The notes beneath the pieces were generated by a model that worked only from the letters and a program-made list of their open reading frames with translations, was not told where the DNA came from and ran no database searches. A stretch of 64,000 bases of DNA from contig NZ_WPIK01000001.1 in the NCBI RefSeq assembly GCF_009754915.1, positions 310,001 to 374,000 on the forward strand, written 5' to 3'. Positions within the stretch are counted from its first letter, which is position 1; each line of letters begins with the position of its first letter. Position numbers and translations under genes: made by a program. The DNA comes from Mucilaginibacter arboris. Lineage in GTDB: Bacteria; Bacteroidota; Bacteroidia; Sphingobacteriales; Sphingobacteriaceae. Below, one piece after another: positions 42,502-50,537 of the stretch.

Positions 42502-44351
42502 TTCTTCTTGCTATTTGATGCTTTTTCAATTTGATTGTAATAGGCTTTCAGGATGTAAAAAGCCTTCTTTTTGTTGCCCTGATCGTCGTACAAACCTTTA
42601 CGGTTCCAGCCGTCCTGGTATTGATTGTTACGTTTTGGCGAACGGAAATCATTCAAAACCCAGGGCGAAAGTCCCACAAAATTTTCAGGCATCTTTTTAA
42701 ACATGGCTACCTGCTCTTTAAAATACCATTCCTGGAATTCTTCGCTAAAACGGGTTAAAGAATCCGCATGAAAACCACCTTTTGCACCTGCGCCAGTTTC
42801 GCTGATAAATAAAGGTTTATTGTAAGGTGTGGACCAGTTAGTAGTGCGGCATTTATCCGGCAAGCCGCCGTACCAGCCTAAATACTCGTTAAAAGCAACG
42901 AGATCAACAAATTCTCCAAGCGGATCATTTACTTCATTCAGGTTTTTTAGCGCGCTATAATTTACTTCCAGCGCAGCTGAAACCATACGTGTTTGATCGA
43001 GCTTTTTAGCCTCAGTAATTAAACTGTGCATGAAATTGGTACGAGTAGGACTAACTGGCGTTTCATTTCCAACCGACCAGATAATCACGCTGGCTCTGTT
43101 ATGATCGCGCGTAATCATTTCGTTTAATTGTGCTTTTGCTTTATCCAGCACTTCATTACTGCCGAAGTTGATGGTCCAATAAACCGGAATTTCAGACCAA
43201 ACCAGAATTCCAAGCGAATCAGCCAAACGAGTCATGGTTTCATCGTGCGGATAATGTGCTAACCGAACCATATTGCAGCCTAATTCTCTCGCCTCGCCTA
43301 ACAATTGCATTGCATCTTCTTTACTGTAAGCTCGTCTGATTTCTTTTGGAATTTCTCCGTGGATACTGATACCACGCATAAAAATCGGCTTGCCGTTAAG
43401 CAAAACCTGTTTGCCAAAAGCTTCTACCGTTCTAAAACCTATTTTATCTTCTGTTTTGTCTGAATTTGAACTGATGATAACACGATATAATTTCGGTGTT
43501 TCCGGAGACCATAACTGTATTTTCGGAAGTGTAAAATGAACTTTTGTTATCGTATCTGATGCCGTAAATTGTTGTCTTAGTTTGAGTTCAGGAATTTCAA
43601 CAGTTAGTTTTTCACCGCTTGCCGGCGCTCGATTTAGTTTAATCCAACCTTCCACTTCCGGCGTTTTAGCAGGAATTGAACCGGGCGATACTCTTTTTAG
43701 CTGAATAAAATAATCCTGAATAAAGTTATCAGGCACTTCAATCAGCTTTACTTCACGTGTAATGCCGCCATAATTCCACCAATCTGTGTTTAAAGTCGGC
43801 ACTTCATCTGCGTAACGTTTATTATCAACTTTTACGACTAAAAAGTTATTGGTTTCTTTTAACAGGTTGGCAGGAACTTCAAAATTAAAAGGCGTAAAAC
43901 CACCTTTGTGCGCACCTAATTTTTTACCGTTTAAATAAACATCAGCACGGTAATTTACAGCACCAAAGTAGAGGAAAACCTTACCAGAAGCAGATTTTTT
44001 ATAATCAAATGATTTTTTGTACCAAACCGTTCCTTCATAATACAGAAACTTTGGATCCTGATGGTTCCAGTCGCCGGGAACGTTCAAAGAATTTTTTTCC
44101 TGATAAGTGTGCTCGTTCAGCTCGGTTTTATTGGCTGGAACATCTGTATTCCAGTAAGCACCGCCATTGTTTTCGTTGAGTTCCTTGTAGCGGTAATCGT
44201 AAAAACCGGTTTCGTACGGATCAACAATATACTGCCATTTCCCGTTTAAACTAACGGATTTACGGTTTGGAATATTGGTAATCAGATTATTCTGGGCGAT
44301 AGCTGCAAAAGCAATCAGCCAGGTAAATCCTGTTAAAGTTATTTTTTTCAT
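42498..44351 (-). CDS. GH2 glycosidase, beta-glucuronidase-like
   Basis: 617 residues, secreted. Jelly-roll (WYKKSFDY, VYLNGKKLGAHKGGFTPFNF), Ig-like and TIM-barrel domains of GH2. Acid/base Glu430 is in WSVGNET and nucleophile Glu518 in FISETGAG. Near the C-terminus, Asn583-Arg-Lys585 (NRK in GWNRKGLYD) lies where the N-x-K motif of beta-glucuronidases binds the uronate carboxyl; galactosidases lack it. I therefore prefer glucuronidase. Overlaps both neighbours by 4 bases. At its start a 12-mer near-copy (44352-44363) spans the junction. Confidence 0.85.
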   Translation of the reverse strand: MKKITLTGFTWLIAFAAIAQNNLITNIPNRKSVSLNGKWQYIVDPYETGFYDYRYKELNENNGGAYWNTDVPANKTELNEHTYQEKNSLNVPGDWNHQDPKFLYYEGTVWYKKSFDYKKSASGKVFLYFGAVNYRADVYLNGKKLGAHKGGFTPFNFEVPANLLKETNNFLVVKVDNKRYADEVPTLNTDWWNYGGITREVKLIEVPDNFIQDYFIQLKRVSPGSIPAKTPEVEGWIKLNRAPASGEKLTVEIPELKLRQQFTASDTITKVHFTLPKIQLWSPETPKLYRVIISSNSDKTEDKIGFRTVEAFGKQVLLNGKPIFMRGISIHGEIPKEIRRAYSKEDAMQLLGEARELGCNMVRLAHYPHDETMTRLADSLGILVWSEIPVYWTINFGSNEVLDKAKAQLNEMITRDHNRASVIIWSVGNETPVSPTRTNFMHSLITEAKKLDQTRMVSAALEVNYSALKNLNEVNDPLGEFVDLVAFNEYLGWYGGLPDKCRTTNWSTPYNKPLFISETGAGAKGGFHADSLTRFSEEFQEWYFKEQVAMFKKMPENFVGLSPWVLNDFRSPKRNNQYQDGWNRKGLYDDQGNKKKAFYILKAYYNQIEKASNSKKK

Positions 44352-45502
44352 TTGCTTCTTTTATCGTTAAAAAAATCGAGGTTCCAGTTATCCAGCCATT
44401 TAATTTCGATATCATCACCTTTAAAAGTAATGGGTAGCCAGAGGTATCGGCCATCAATTGCATCTTTTGGTGTCCATTTATCCGCCATAAAAATGAAAGC
44501 ATCTTTTTTACCGGCAACAGGAAGAACGTACGTACTTTGTCCGCCAAAAGTGATTTGAGAACCATCGCCAACACAAGGATTTCCATGATAAGTCCACGGC
44601 CCCCAAATAGATTTTGCAGAAAACCAGCGGGCAGGATTTGGCGCCCAGCCAGTAGTACCAGAACCAATCATATAATAAGTACCGTTATGCTTAAAAATAG
44701 CCGGAGCTTCGGTTTGATGGCCTGCATAAACCCTTACAAACTTGCCGGTATGGCTGGTGTAATCATCGCTTAATTCGGCTATATCTAACGTAAAGTTTTC
44801 TTCTGCAGAGAAAACATGGTAAGCTTTACCATCATCATCTACAAAAAGATTCATGTCCCGCGCCATTTGTCCGCCTGGCAGATCCCTGCAAAAAAAGCCA
44901 TCACTTTTAGTAGCCGGACTTGCACAGTTAACTTTTTCTGATTCCGGCGTTCCTTCCGGATAAAAAGGCATTTTTCCGGCATTTGGACGGTAACTTTTGA
45001 TGAACCGATACGGGCCATTAACTTTATTGCTGACAGCCAAACCGGTACGAGCCGCTTTGTACCCTTTGCCCAGCAGCTCCAAATGGAACCACATTACATA
45101 TTTTTTGGTCTTTTTGTTATAAATTACTTTTGGCCGTTCAAGAATGCAGCCTTTTGCAATATCACTTGTTGTATCAGGGGAAACACTTAAAGCAATACCT
45201 TCATCTTTCCAGTTGTATAAATCTTTGGAGGAATAGCAATGCACGCCAACCATTGCCCGGTTGCCTGCGCCGCCTGCAATTTTATGTTCGCCGAACCAGT
45301 AATAAGTTTTATTCTGATACAAAATGCCGCCGCCATGCGCATTGATATGTACGCCATTATTATCCGGCCAGATTACTCCGGGCTGAAAGCTTGTGCTTCT
45401 TTTACCGGCTAAATCTTGTGCTTCAACCTGAAAAACAACCGATAAAAGAAGCATCAGGATTATTCCAACTTCATGATACTTTTGTATGATGTTAACTTTC
45501 AT
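44348..45502 (-). CDS. GH43 subfamily 24-like exo-beta-1,3-galactanase candidate
   Basis: 384 residues with a signal peptide. The five-bladed propeller opens with GVHINAHGGGILYQNKTYYWFGEHK, the pattern of GH43_24 exo-beta-1,3-galactanases, rather than the ADP motif of ordinary GH43 arabinosidases. The Asp base of blade 1 is replaced (NAHGGG). Glu in LERPKV and in HQTEAPAIFK remain, as expected for that subfamily. Such enzymes release galactose, even when side-chained, from beta-1,3-galactan. The signal peptide has an exact 12-mer copy (45443-45454, LMLLLS) and the C-terminus ends with a near-copy (DKRS). Activity unproven. Confidence 0.75.
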   Translation of the reverse strand: MKVNIIQKYHEVGIILMLLLSVVFQVEAQDLAGKRSTSFQPGVIWPDNNGVHINAHGGGILYQNKTYYWFGEHKIAGGAGNRAMVGVHCYSSKDLYNWKDEGIALSVSPDTTSDIAKGCILERPKVIYNKKTKKYVMWFHLELLGKGYKAARTGLAVSNKVNGPYRFIKSYRPNAGKMPFYPEGTPESEKVNCASPATKSDGFFCRDLPGGQMARDMNLFVDDDGKAYHVFSAEENFTLDIAELSDDYTSHTGKFVRVYAGHQTEAPAIFKHNGTYYMIGSGTTGWAPNPARWFSAKSIWGPWTYHGNPCVGDGSQITFGGQSTYVLPVAGKKDAFIFMADKWTPKDAIDGRYLWLPITFKGDDIEIKWLDNWNLDFFNDKRSK

Positions 45503-45521
45503 ATTGAAAAATTTAAGCTGA

Positions 45522-46760
45522 TTATCTTCTTAATTCCAGTGCATGATCTGCCGGAACATCTTGTCCGCTCCAAATTTTTACGGCTGTCCAGGGTTGAGGA
45601 GGAGTGTTCCAAAATTCATCTGTTTCGGGCAAACCAAGCGGCAGAAAAATGTTGCTACAGATATACAAACTGCCCGTAGTGATATAAAAATCAGCCAGGC
45701 CAGGCTGAATGCCATATAAACCAATATTCAGCCAACCGTTTTGATCAAAAGTTCCTGGTGCGCCGAGTGTTTTTTTAATTACTGCGGTCAGTGCTTCTCT
45801 CACTTGTGCCGGGCTTAATGAAGAAGGCAATTGCTTTTTATAAGCAACATTAGCCAGATGATGAAAAACGCCTCCGCGGTAAACAATGGAACGGCCTGTT
45901 GCAGGATAAGAACCATCTGTATTGATCATCCGTTCCAAAATTTGCGCGTAACGCTGACCAATCAGCTTCACATTTTCGGTTTCGCGTGGATATGCAGTGT
46001 GTTTTTCACTCAAAACATCCAGCATGGTACTTAAATTAGGCTGAATAACGATGCTGTTATAATAATCCAGATGAAACTGCATTCCATCAGAATACATGCC
46101 GTCGCCAACGTACCAGTGTTCTGTAAATTCACGAATGCCGTATTCCATGCGTACCGCATCATAACCTAAATCGTACTTGTAAAAAAACGCCTCAATTACG
46201 CCGGTAAATAATATCCAGTTGGTATAAACCGGTACTGTGTTTCTGGTGATTTTTAGCACCGTAACCACTTGCTGTTTTACCTTTTCATCCAGATGCTCCC
46301 ACAACCACGGCGAACGGATTAACGCCAAAGCAACATAAGAAGCATCAACCAACGGCTGGCCGCCATTCCATTGCAAGTAATCTTTTGCGTCTGGGTTTAC
46401 AGCGTTCGCTATTCCTTTTATCGCCCACTCACGGTACTGGTTTCGTAATTTAACTTCTACTGGATTTCCGCCTTCTAATTGAAGCCAGGGAGCAATTCCA
46501 CTTAACGTTCTGGCAAAAGCTTCGAGATAAGCTACTTTGCTGCGGCTCTCTTTATTATCAATATGTTCTGACAGTCTGACTGGCATATTCGCCTTTAACT
46601 TATCCTCCGCAATATTTGATAGGACAGGCCGGGCAATTTTATCCATATAATTAAGCCATACTTGTCGGGTTGTTTCGCTTTTAGCGGCTTTTTTTTGAGC
46701 TAAGCCTGTCAAAAACAAAAGGGTAGCTATCAGAATCAGCAATAGTTTTTTCATCATCAT
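45522..46760 (-). CDS. DUF2264 family secreted protein, possible glucuronidase
   Basis: 412 residues with a signal peptide (MMMKKLLLILIATLLFLTG). The body is helical, with an (alpha/alpha)6-barrel look: WLQLEGGNPVEVKLRNQYREWAIKGIANAVNPDA, YVALALIRSPWLWEHLD, GDGMYSDGMQFHLDYYNS and YPATGRSIVYRGGVFHHLANV. This is the DUF2264 family. To my knowledge some members are catalogued as GH154 beta-glucuronidases that act on arabinogalactan proteins, but I cannot check the similarity. It lies between two GH43 genes. Confidence 0.8.
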   Translation of the reverse strand: MMMKKLLLILIATLLFLTGLAQKKAAKSETTRQVWLNYMDKIARPVLSNIAEDKLKANMPVRLSEHIDNKESRSKVAYLEAFARTLSGIAPWLQLEGGNPVEVKLRNQYREWAIKGIANAVNPDAKDYLQWNGGQPLVDASYVALALIRSPWLWEHLDEKVKQQVVTVLKITRNTVPVYTNWILFTGVIEAFFYKYDLGYDAVRMEYGIREFTEHWYVGDGMYSDGMQFHLDYYNSIVIQPNLSTMLDVLSEKHTAYPRETENVKLIGQRYAQILERMINTDGSYPATGRSIVYRGGVFHHLANVAYKKQLPSSLSPAQVREALTAVIKKTLGAPGTFDQNGWLNIGLYGIQPGLADFYITTGSLYICSNIFLPLGLPETDEFWNTPPQPWTAVKIWSGQDVPADHALELRR

Positions 46761-46762
46761 TC

Positions 46763-47749
46763 TTACCGTTTTTTATAATCCTTTAACTTAACAGGCTTTA
46801 ATTTTTCAAAAACATCTACCGGAAGTATATTTCCATCCTTATCAAATTTCATAGAAGAAATGCAGGTTTCCCGGTTGTAGCCATTTCCACCGGGAATTTT
46901 AAAACGATGATAAGCAATGTACCATTCATCTTTCCCCGGAACCTGAACTACCGAATGATGCCCTGCTCCTTTTACCACACCTTTTCCTTTTAGTACCGGG
47001 AAACCGACTGCTTTTTTAAAAGGGCCAAGCGGAGAAGTGGAAGTAGCATAAGCAATGGAATATCGAGGGTCGCGGGTATCATATTCAGACCACATTAGGT
47101 AATAAATTCCTTTTCGTTTGATCATAAACGGACCTTCGTTATAACCTTCTGGTTTAAAGGAGATCATTTTTGTAGTATCGCAGGAAATCATATCGTCATT
47201 TAACTTTACCACATGGCATTGTCCCTGACCAAAATACAAGTAAGCCGCGCCATCATCATCTACAAAAACCATCGGATCAATTACTTGTCCGCGTACCGAA
47301 CCTTTTTTAATCAGCGGTTTTCCAAGCGGATCTTTAAATGGGCCGGTTGGTTTATCGGCTACAGCAACACCAATATTTACATCTGCTGAATAATAGAAGT
47401 AATATTTACCATTTTTTTGTGCGATGGTAGGCGCCCAGGCACGCACTTTTGCCCAGCTTAAATCTTTTGGAAGATCGATGATTGTTCCTTCATTTTTCCA
47501 GTTGACTAAATTATCAGACGACCAGCAAGTAAAGTAAGTTGAAAGCCAACCAGTTGTGCCATCAGTGGTTGGGTAGATATAAAATTTGCCATTAAAAACA
47601 GTTAGATTCGGATCAGCATAAACACCGGGAAGTACGGCGGGCGGAGCATTTAATGTATCTGTTTTCTGCGCAAAGCCTTTCCATCCAATTAAAATCATTG
47701 CTGTTAAAAGGATTGAACCGATGCTTCTTTTATCACCTAAAAATCTCAT
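46763..47749 (-). CDS. GH43 family glycoside hydrolase
   Basis: 328 residues. The propeller has all three GH43 acidic residues: Asp46 in GVYADPNLTV, Asp in GQVIDPMVFVDDDG and Glu in YNEGPFMIK. It may be an alpha-L-arabinofuranosidase, but the subfamily is uncertain. It starts 2 bases after the GH88 stop. The first codons (MRFLGDKRSIGS) are written by a long copy of the dispersed repeat (47721-47749), giving start codon and the basic n-region of the signal peptide, which then continues ILLTAMILIGWKGFAQ. Confidence 0.88.
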   Translation of the reverse strand: MRFLGDKRSIGSILLTAMILIGWKGFAQKTDTLNAPPAVLPGVYADPNLTVFNGKFYIYPTTDGTTGWLSTYFTCWSSDNLVNWKNEGTIIDLPKDLSWAKVRAWAPTIAQKNGKYYFYYSADVNIGVAVADKPTGPFKDPLGKPLIKKGSVRGQVIDPMVFVDDDGAAYLYFGQGQCHVVKLNDDMISCDTTKMISFKPEGYNEGPFMIKRKGIYYLMWSEYDTRDPRYSIAYATSTSPLGPFKKAVGFPVLKGKGVVKGAGHHSVVQVPGKDEWYIAYHRFKIPGGNGYNRETCISSMKFDKDGNILPVDVFEKLKPVKLKDYKKR

Positions 47750-47751
47750 TG

Positions 47752-48960
47752 CTATTTTTTATTTAGGTTTTTATATCGGATCATCGCTTCAACAAAATAA
47801 TAATCGGCGTAAGTAAGCGGCACGTCTATTTCTGTTTTTTGCGGCATGTTCCCGACACTATGTTCCAGAATAAATCCACCGTTTGTACCTGCTTTTGCTT
47901 TGTATGCAGGAGATGATAAAGTTTGCAGCATCGTTTGAGCAGTATTAAAATAGAGCTGATTGTCTTTTGCATCAGCATAACGGCACAACTCTAAAAACGC
48001 AGAAGCCATTACCGATGCAGCAGAAGCATCGCGCAAAGCATTCGGAATATCAGGCGCATTATAATCCCAGTAAGGAATTTTATCTTTTGGCAGATTAGGA
48101 TTTTGCAGGATAAAAGAAGCAATATGCTTAGCCTGGTCGAGATACTTTTTATCGTGCGTTTCGCGGTACATCACGGTGTAACCATATAATCCCCAAGCTT
48201 GTCCGCGCGCCCAGGCCGATTCATCTGCATAACCTTGCGCCGTTCTTTTTTGCTGAACGGCTCCTGTTTCCGGATTATAATTTACCACGTGATAAGAACT
48301 GTAATCCGCCCGGAAATGGTTTTTCATCGTGGTATTGGCATGCGTAACGGCAATCTTATAAAAAGAAGAATCGCCGGTTGCTTTGGTTGCCCAAAACAGC
48401 AGTTCGAGGTTCATCATGTTATCAATGATGACTAAATATTCGGGTTTATTAGAATCCCAGGATTTGATGCAGCCAACTTTCGGATCAAAACGGGTAGAAA
48501 GTGATTTGGCGCTGTTGATCAGGATTTGCTTGTATTCTGGTTTTGGTTCTATTTTCTCCGCATTGCCAAAGCTGCAATACATCATAAAGCCCAAATCGTG
48601 CGTGGTTTTGTTGTACTGCTCTTTTTGCAGGATGTTCAACATCCGGTTTGCTTCCGTTAACAAAGCCTGATCTTTTGTTTGCTGATACAGATACAGCAGA
48701 GTTCCCGGATAAAAACCGCTGCACCACCAGCCCGAGCCGCTTGTTTCGAGTTTATCAGTATTTGGATGATAAGTTTTCGGAAACTGATCTGGCGGCAGCT
48801 CCTGCATCAACACTTTATACTGCGCATCTGCATCTTTAAAGTTTTGGTTGATGGTTTGCAACAAGTTTTTATCCTGCTTAAAAGAAGTATGCTGCGCAAA
48901 ACAGACTAAAGAAAAACTGATTAAACTGATGCCAAGTAAAGATATCGATCTGAATTTCAT
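47752..48960 (-). CDS. GH88 family unsaturated glucuronyl hydrolase
   Basis: 402 residues with a signal peptide. It has an (alpha/alpha)6 barrel with the two key acids of GH88: Asp122 in THDLGFMMY and Asp180 in IIDNMMNLELLFW. The RTAQGYADESAWARGQAWGLYGY block is typical as well. The family removes 4,5-unsaturated glucuronate that lyases leave on oligosaccharides. GH105 is a relative but this motif set is closer to GH88. Its place just after the BNR_4 gene suggests they work in succession. A near-copy of the 12-mer lies at 48111-48122. Confidence 0.87.
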   Translation of the reverse strand: MKFRSISLLGISLISFSLVCFAQHTSFKQDKNLLQTINQNFKDADAQYKVLMQELPPDQFPKTYHPNTDKLETSGSGWWCSGFYPGTLLYLYQQTKDQALLTEANRMLNILQKEQYNKTTHDLGFMMYCSFGNAEKIEPKPEYKQILINSAKSLSTRFDPKVGCIKSWDSNKPEYLVIIDNMMNLELLFWATKATGDSSFYKIAVTHANTTMKNHFRADYSSYHVVNYNPETGAVQQKRTAQGYADESAWARGQAWGLYGYTVMYRETHDKKYLDQAKHIASFILQNPNLPKDKIPYWDYNAPDIPNALRDASAASVMASAFLELCRYADAKDNQLYFNTAQTMLQTLSSPAYKAKAGTNGGFILEHSVGNMPQKTEIDVPLTYADYYFVEAMIRYKNLNKK

Positions 48961-49041
48961 ACGGTAAAAACAGTATTACTGATTTGATTTTGAACTTTTA
49001 AACTAATTTTATTGAAACGCTGCTTTTTTGTGATGTAAAAA

Positions 49042-49158
49042 TCATCCCCCTAACCCCCTTCAAAAGGGGAACGCAAAGTTTCATACCTTTTTAACTTTTA
49101 CCTTTAATAGAAAGGTAGCCGTTATGCTTCCCCCTTTTGAAGGGGGTTAGGGGGATGA
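49042..49158. repeat. Large imperfect inverted repeat with G/C-rich arms
   Basis: Left arm 49042-49071 (TCATCCCCCTAACCCCC, then TTCAAAAGGGGAA) and right arm 49128-49158 are complementary except for one extra G. Each arm itself can fold on the CCCCCTT-AAGGGG core. It is a common type of intergenic repeat in this phylum. It lies between the GH88 and BNR_4 genes inside the PUL, in a 248-base gap without genes. Confidence 0.8.
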
Positions 49159-49208
49159 CTAAAATTTTATAATCCAACTTCATAATTTAAAAAAGTGTTA
49201 AAAATTCG

Positions 49209-50537
49209 TTATTTCAATTTTGGGTTCCATTCTAAAACCTGCACCATTTGCGGTGCAACAGTTGCATTTCCTTCGCCATCTACCTGTTCTACTTTTTCTA
49301 CAAAAAGGTTCAGGATGCTTCTTTTACGCCATAATTCTGTATCGTAACTGGGTTCCCAGGAACCGACAGAAGTTGTAGTTAAATCCTGCACTTCCCATTT
49401 TCCTTTTTCAAGGTCGGAAGAAATGGCGGCTGAAACTTTACTGCCACGTTCTGCATCCCGAAAAATCAATATGGCTGCAAGATGATTGCTTTTTTGCGAT
49501 GCTAAGATTTGCGGACGGGAAATAGGAATGCTTTTCGTTCCGCCTCCGCTTAAACTGAAAGCTGTTTTACGAAACCCCAGGTTCTGGACTTTCCAAGTAG
49601 AACCGTTATGGTAAACGATGTGATATTGCGGAACAGTAGTTGCGGAATCGCGCCAGTAAGTTGCAATAAACGGATGACCTGCAGCATCTGTAGTCATGGA
49701 AGTTTGGTTGATCAGTTCGCTTTTTGGCAGAATTTTAACCGCATATTCTGCAGTTGCGGCTGTTATTGGCAAAGTATATTTTTCTCCGGTTGATTTTTCC
49801 CAGGTTTTTCCGCCATCAATTGATCTTGCATAAGCCAGATCATGGTTGCTGGCCACATCCGGACTTTCGCGCCAAACCCAGGAAATATGGACCGTACCTT
49901 TTGCATCTATGCAAGCTTGTGTATAAGGGTTTCGCTGCCCTTCGCCGCTGATTAAATTATTGCTTAATTGTTCCCATTTCTGGGTTTTGATATCGTATTT
50001 ATTGATGATGAGATCGCCTTGCCCTGATCTTCCATCACGATAAAAGAATAATAAATTACCATCAGGTAGTTTATAAAATTCAGGATAAGTAACCTGGTTT
50101 TCTTTGATGCCGGTCATGCTTCTTTTATCACCTAAAATTAAGGATCCGGGAGAAACACTTCTGCAATATCTTAACGGATTACCGTGATGGTCCCAGGAAA
50201 GATGCAGAAAACCAGCACCATCAACCATAATGGCAATGGTATTATGTGCATCGGCAGCATTTCCCTGATAAGGTGTTTTTTGAAGCTGCCAGTTTGAAGA
50301 ACCTGATTTTCTTTTGCCTAGCACTACGTATCGGTTTTCATCATAAAAAGCAATGAATTGCGTATCCCGAAAAGTAACCAATGAATTTTTGCGAAAAACA
50401 ACGGCGTTGACCGAATTATTGGCCCAGGCTTTTGCAACAGGAACGAGATTTTGCGCTTTAGAATTTTGCATGCTAAAAACAGCATTCAGTAAGAACGTAG
50501 CAGCAAAAAAATAAAGTTTCCTTCCAGACCTAATCAT
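49209..50537 (-). CDS. BNR_4 beta-propeller, GH145/PL25-like
   Basis: 442 residues with a signal peptide. A seven-bladed propeller of the BNR_4 group: FYDENRYVVLGKR, DAHNTIAIMVDGAGFLHLSW and DHHGNPLRYCRS (His98, His117, His118), VTYPEFYKLPDGNLLFFYRDG. The same fold includes enzymes that cut rhamnose-glucuronate caps of arabinogalactan (GH145/PL42) and ulvan lyases (PL24/PL25); I cannot place this one more finely. Overlaps the GH31 stop by 4 bases. Carries two exact 12-mer copies (49315-49326 as KRSI, 50116-50127 as GDKRSM). Confidence 0.75.
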   Translation of the reverse strand: MIRSGRKLYFFAATFLLNAVFSMQNSKAQNLVPVAKAWANNSVNAVVFRKNSLVTFRDTQFIAFYDENRYVVLGKRKSGSSNWQLQKTPYQGNAADAHNTIAIMVDGAGFLHLSWDHHGNPLRYCRSVSPGSLILGDKRSMTGIKENQVTYPEFYKLPDGNLLFFYRDGRSGQGDLIINKYDIKTQKWEQLSNNLISGEGQRNPYTQACIDAKGTVHISWVWRESPDVASNHDLAYARSIDGGKTWEKSTGEKYTLPITAATAEYAVKILPKSELINQTSMTTDAAGHPFIATYWRDSATTVPQYHIVYHNGSTWKVQNLGFRKTAFSLSGGGTKSIPISRPQILASQKSNHLAAILIFRDAERGSKVSAAISSDLEKGKWEVQDLTTTSVGSWEPSYDTELWRKRSILNLFVEKVEQVDGEGNATVAPQMVQVLEWNPKLK

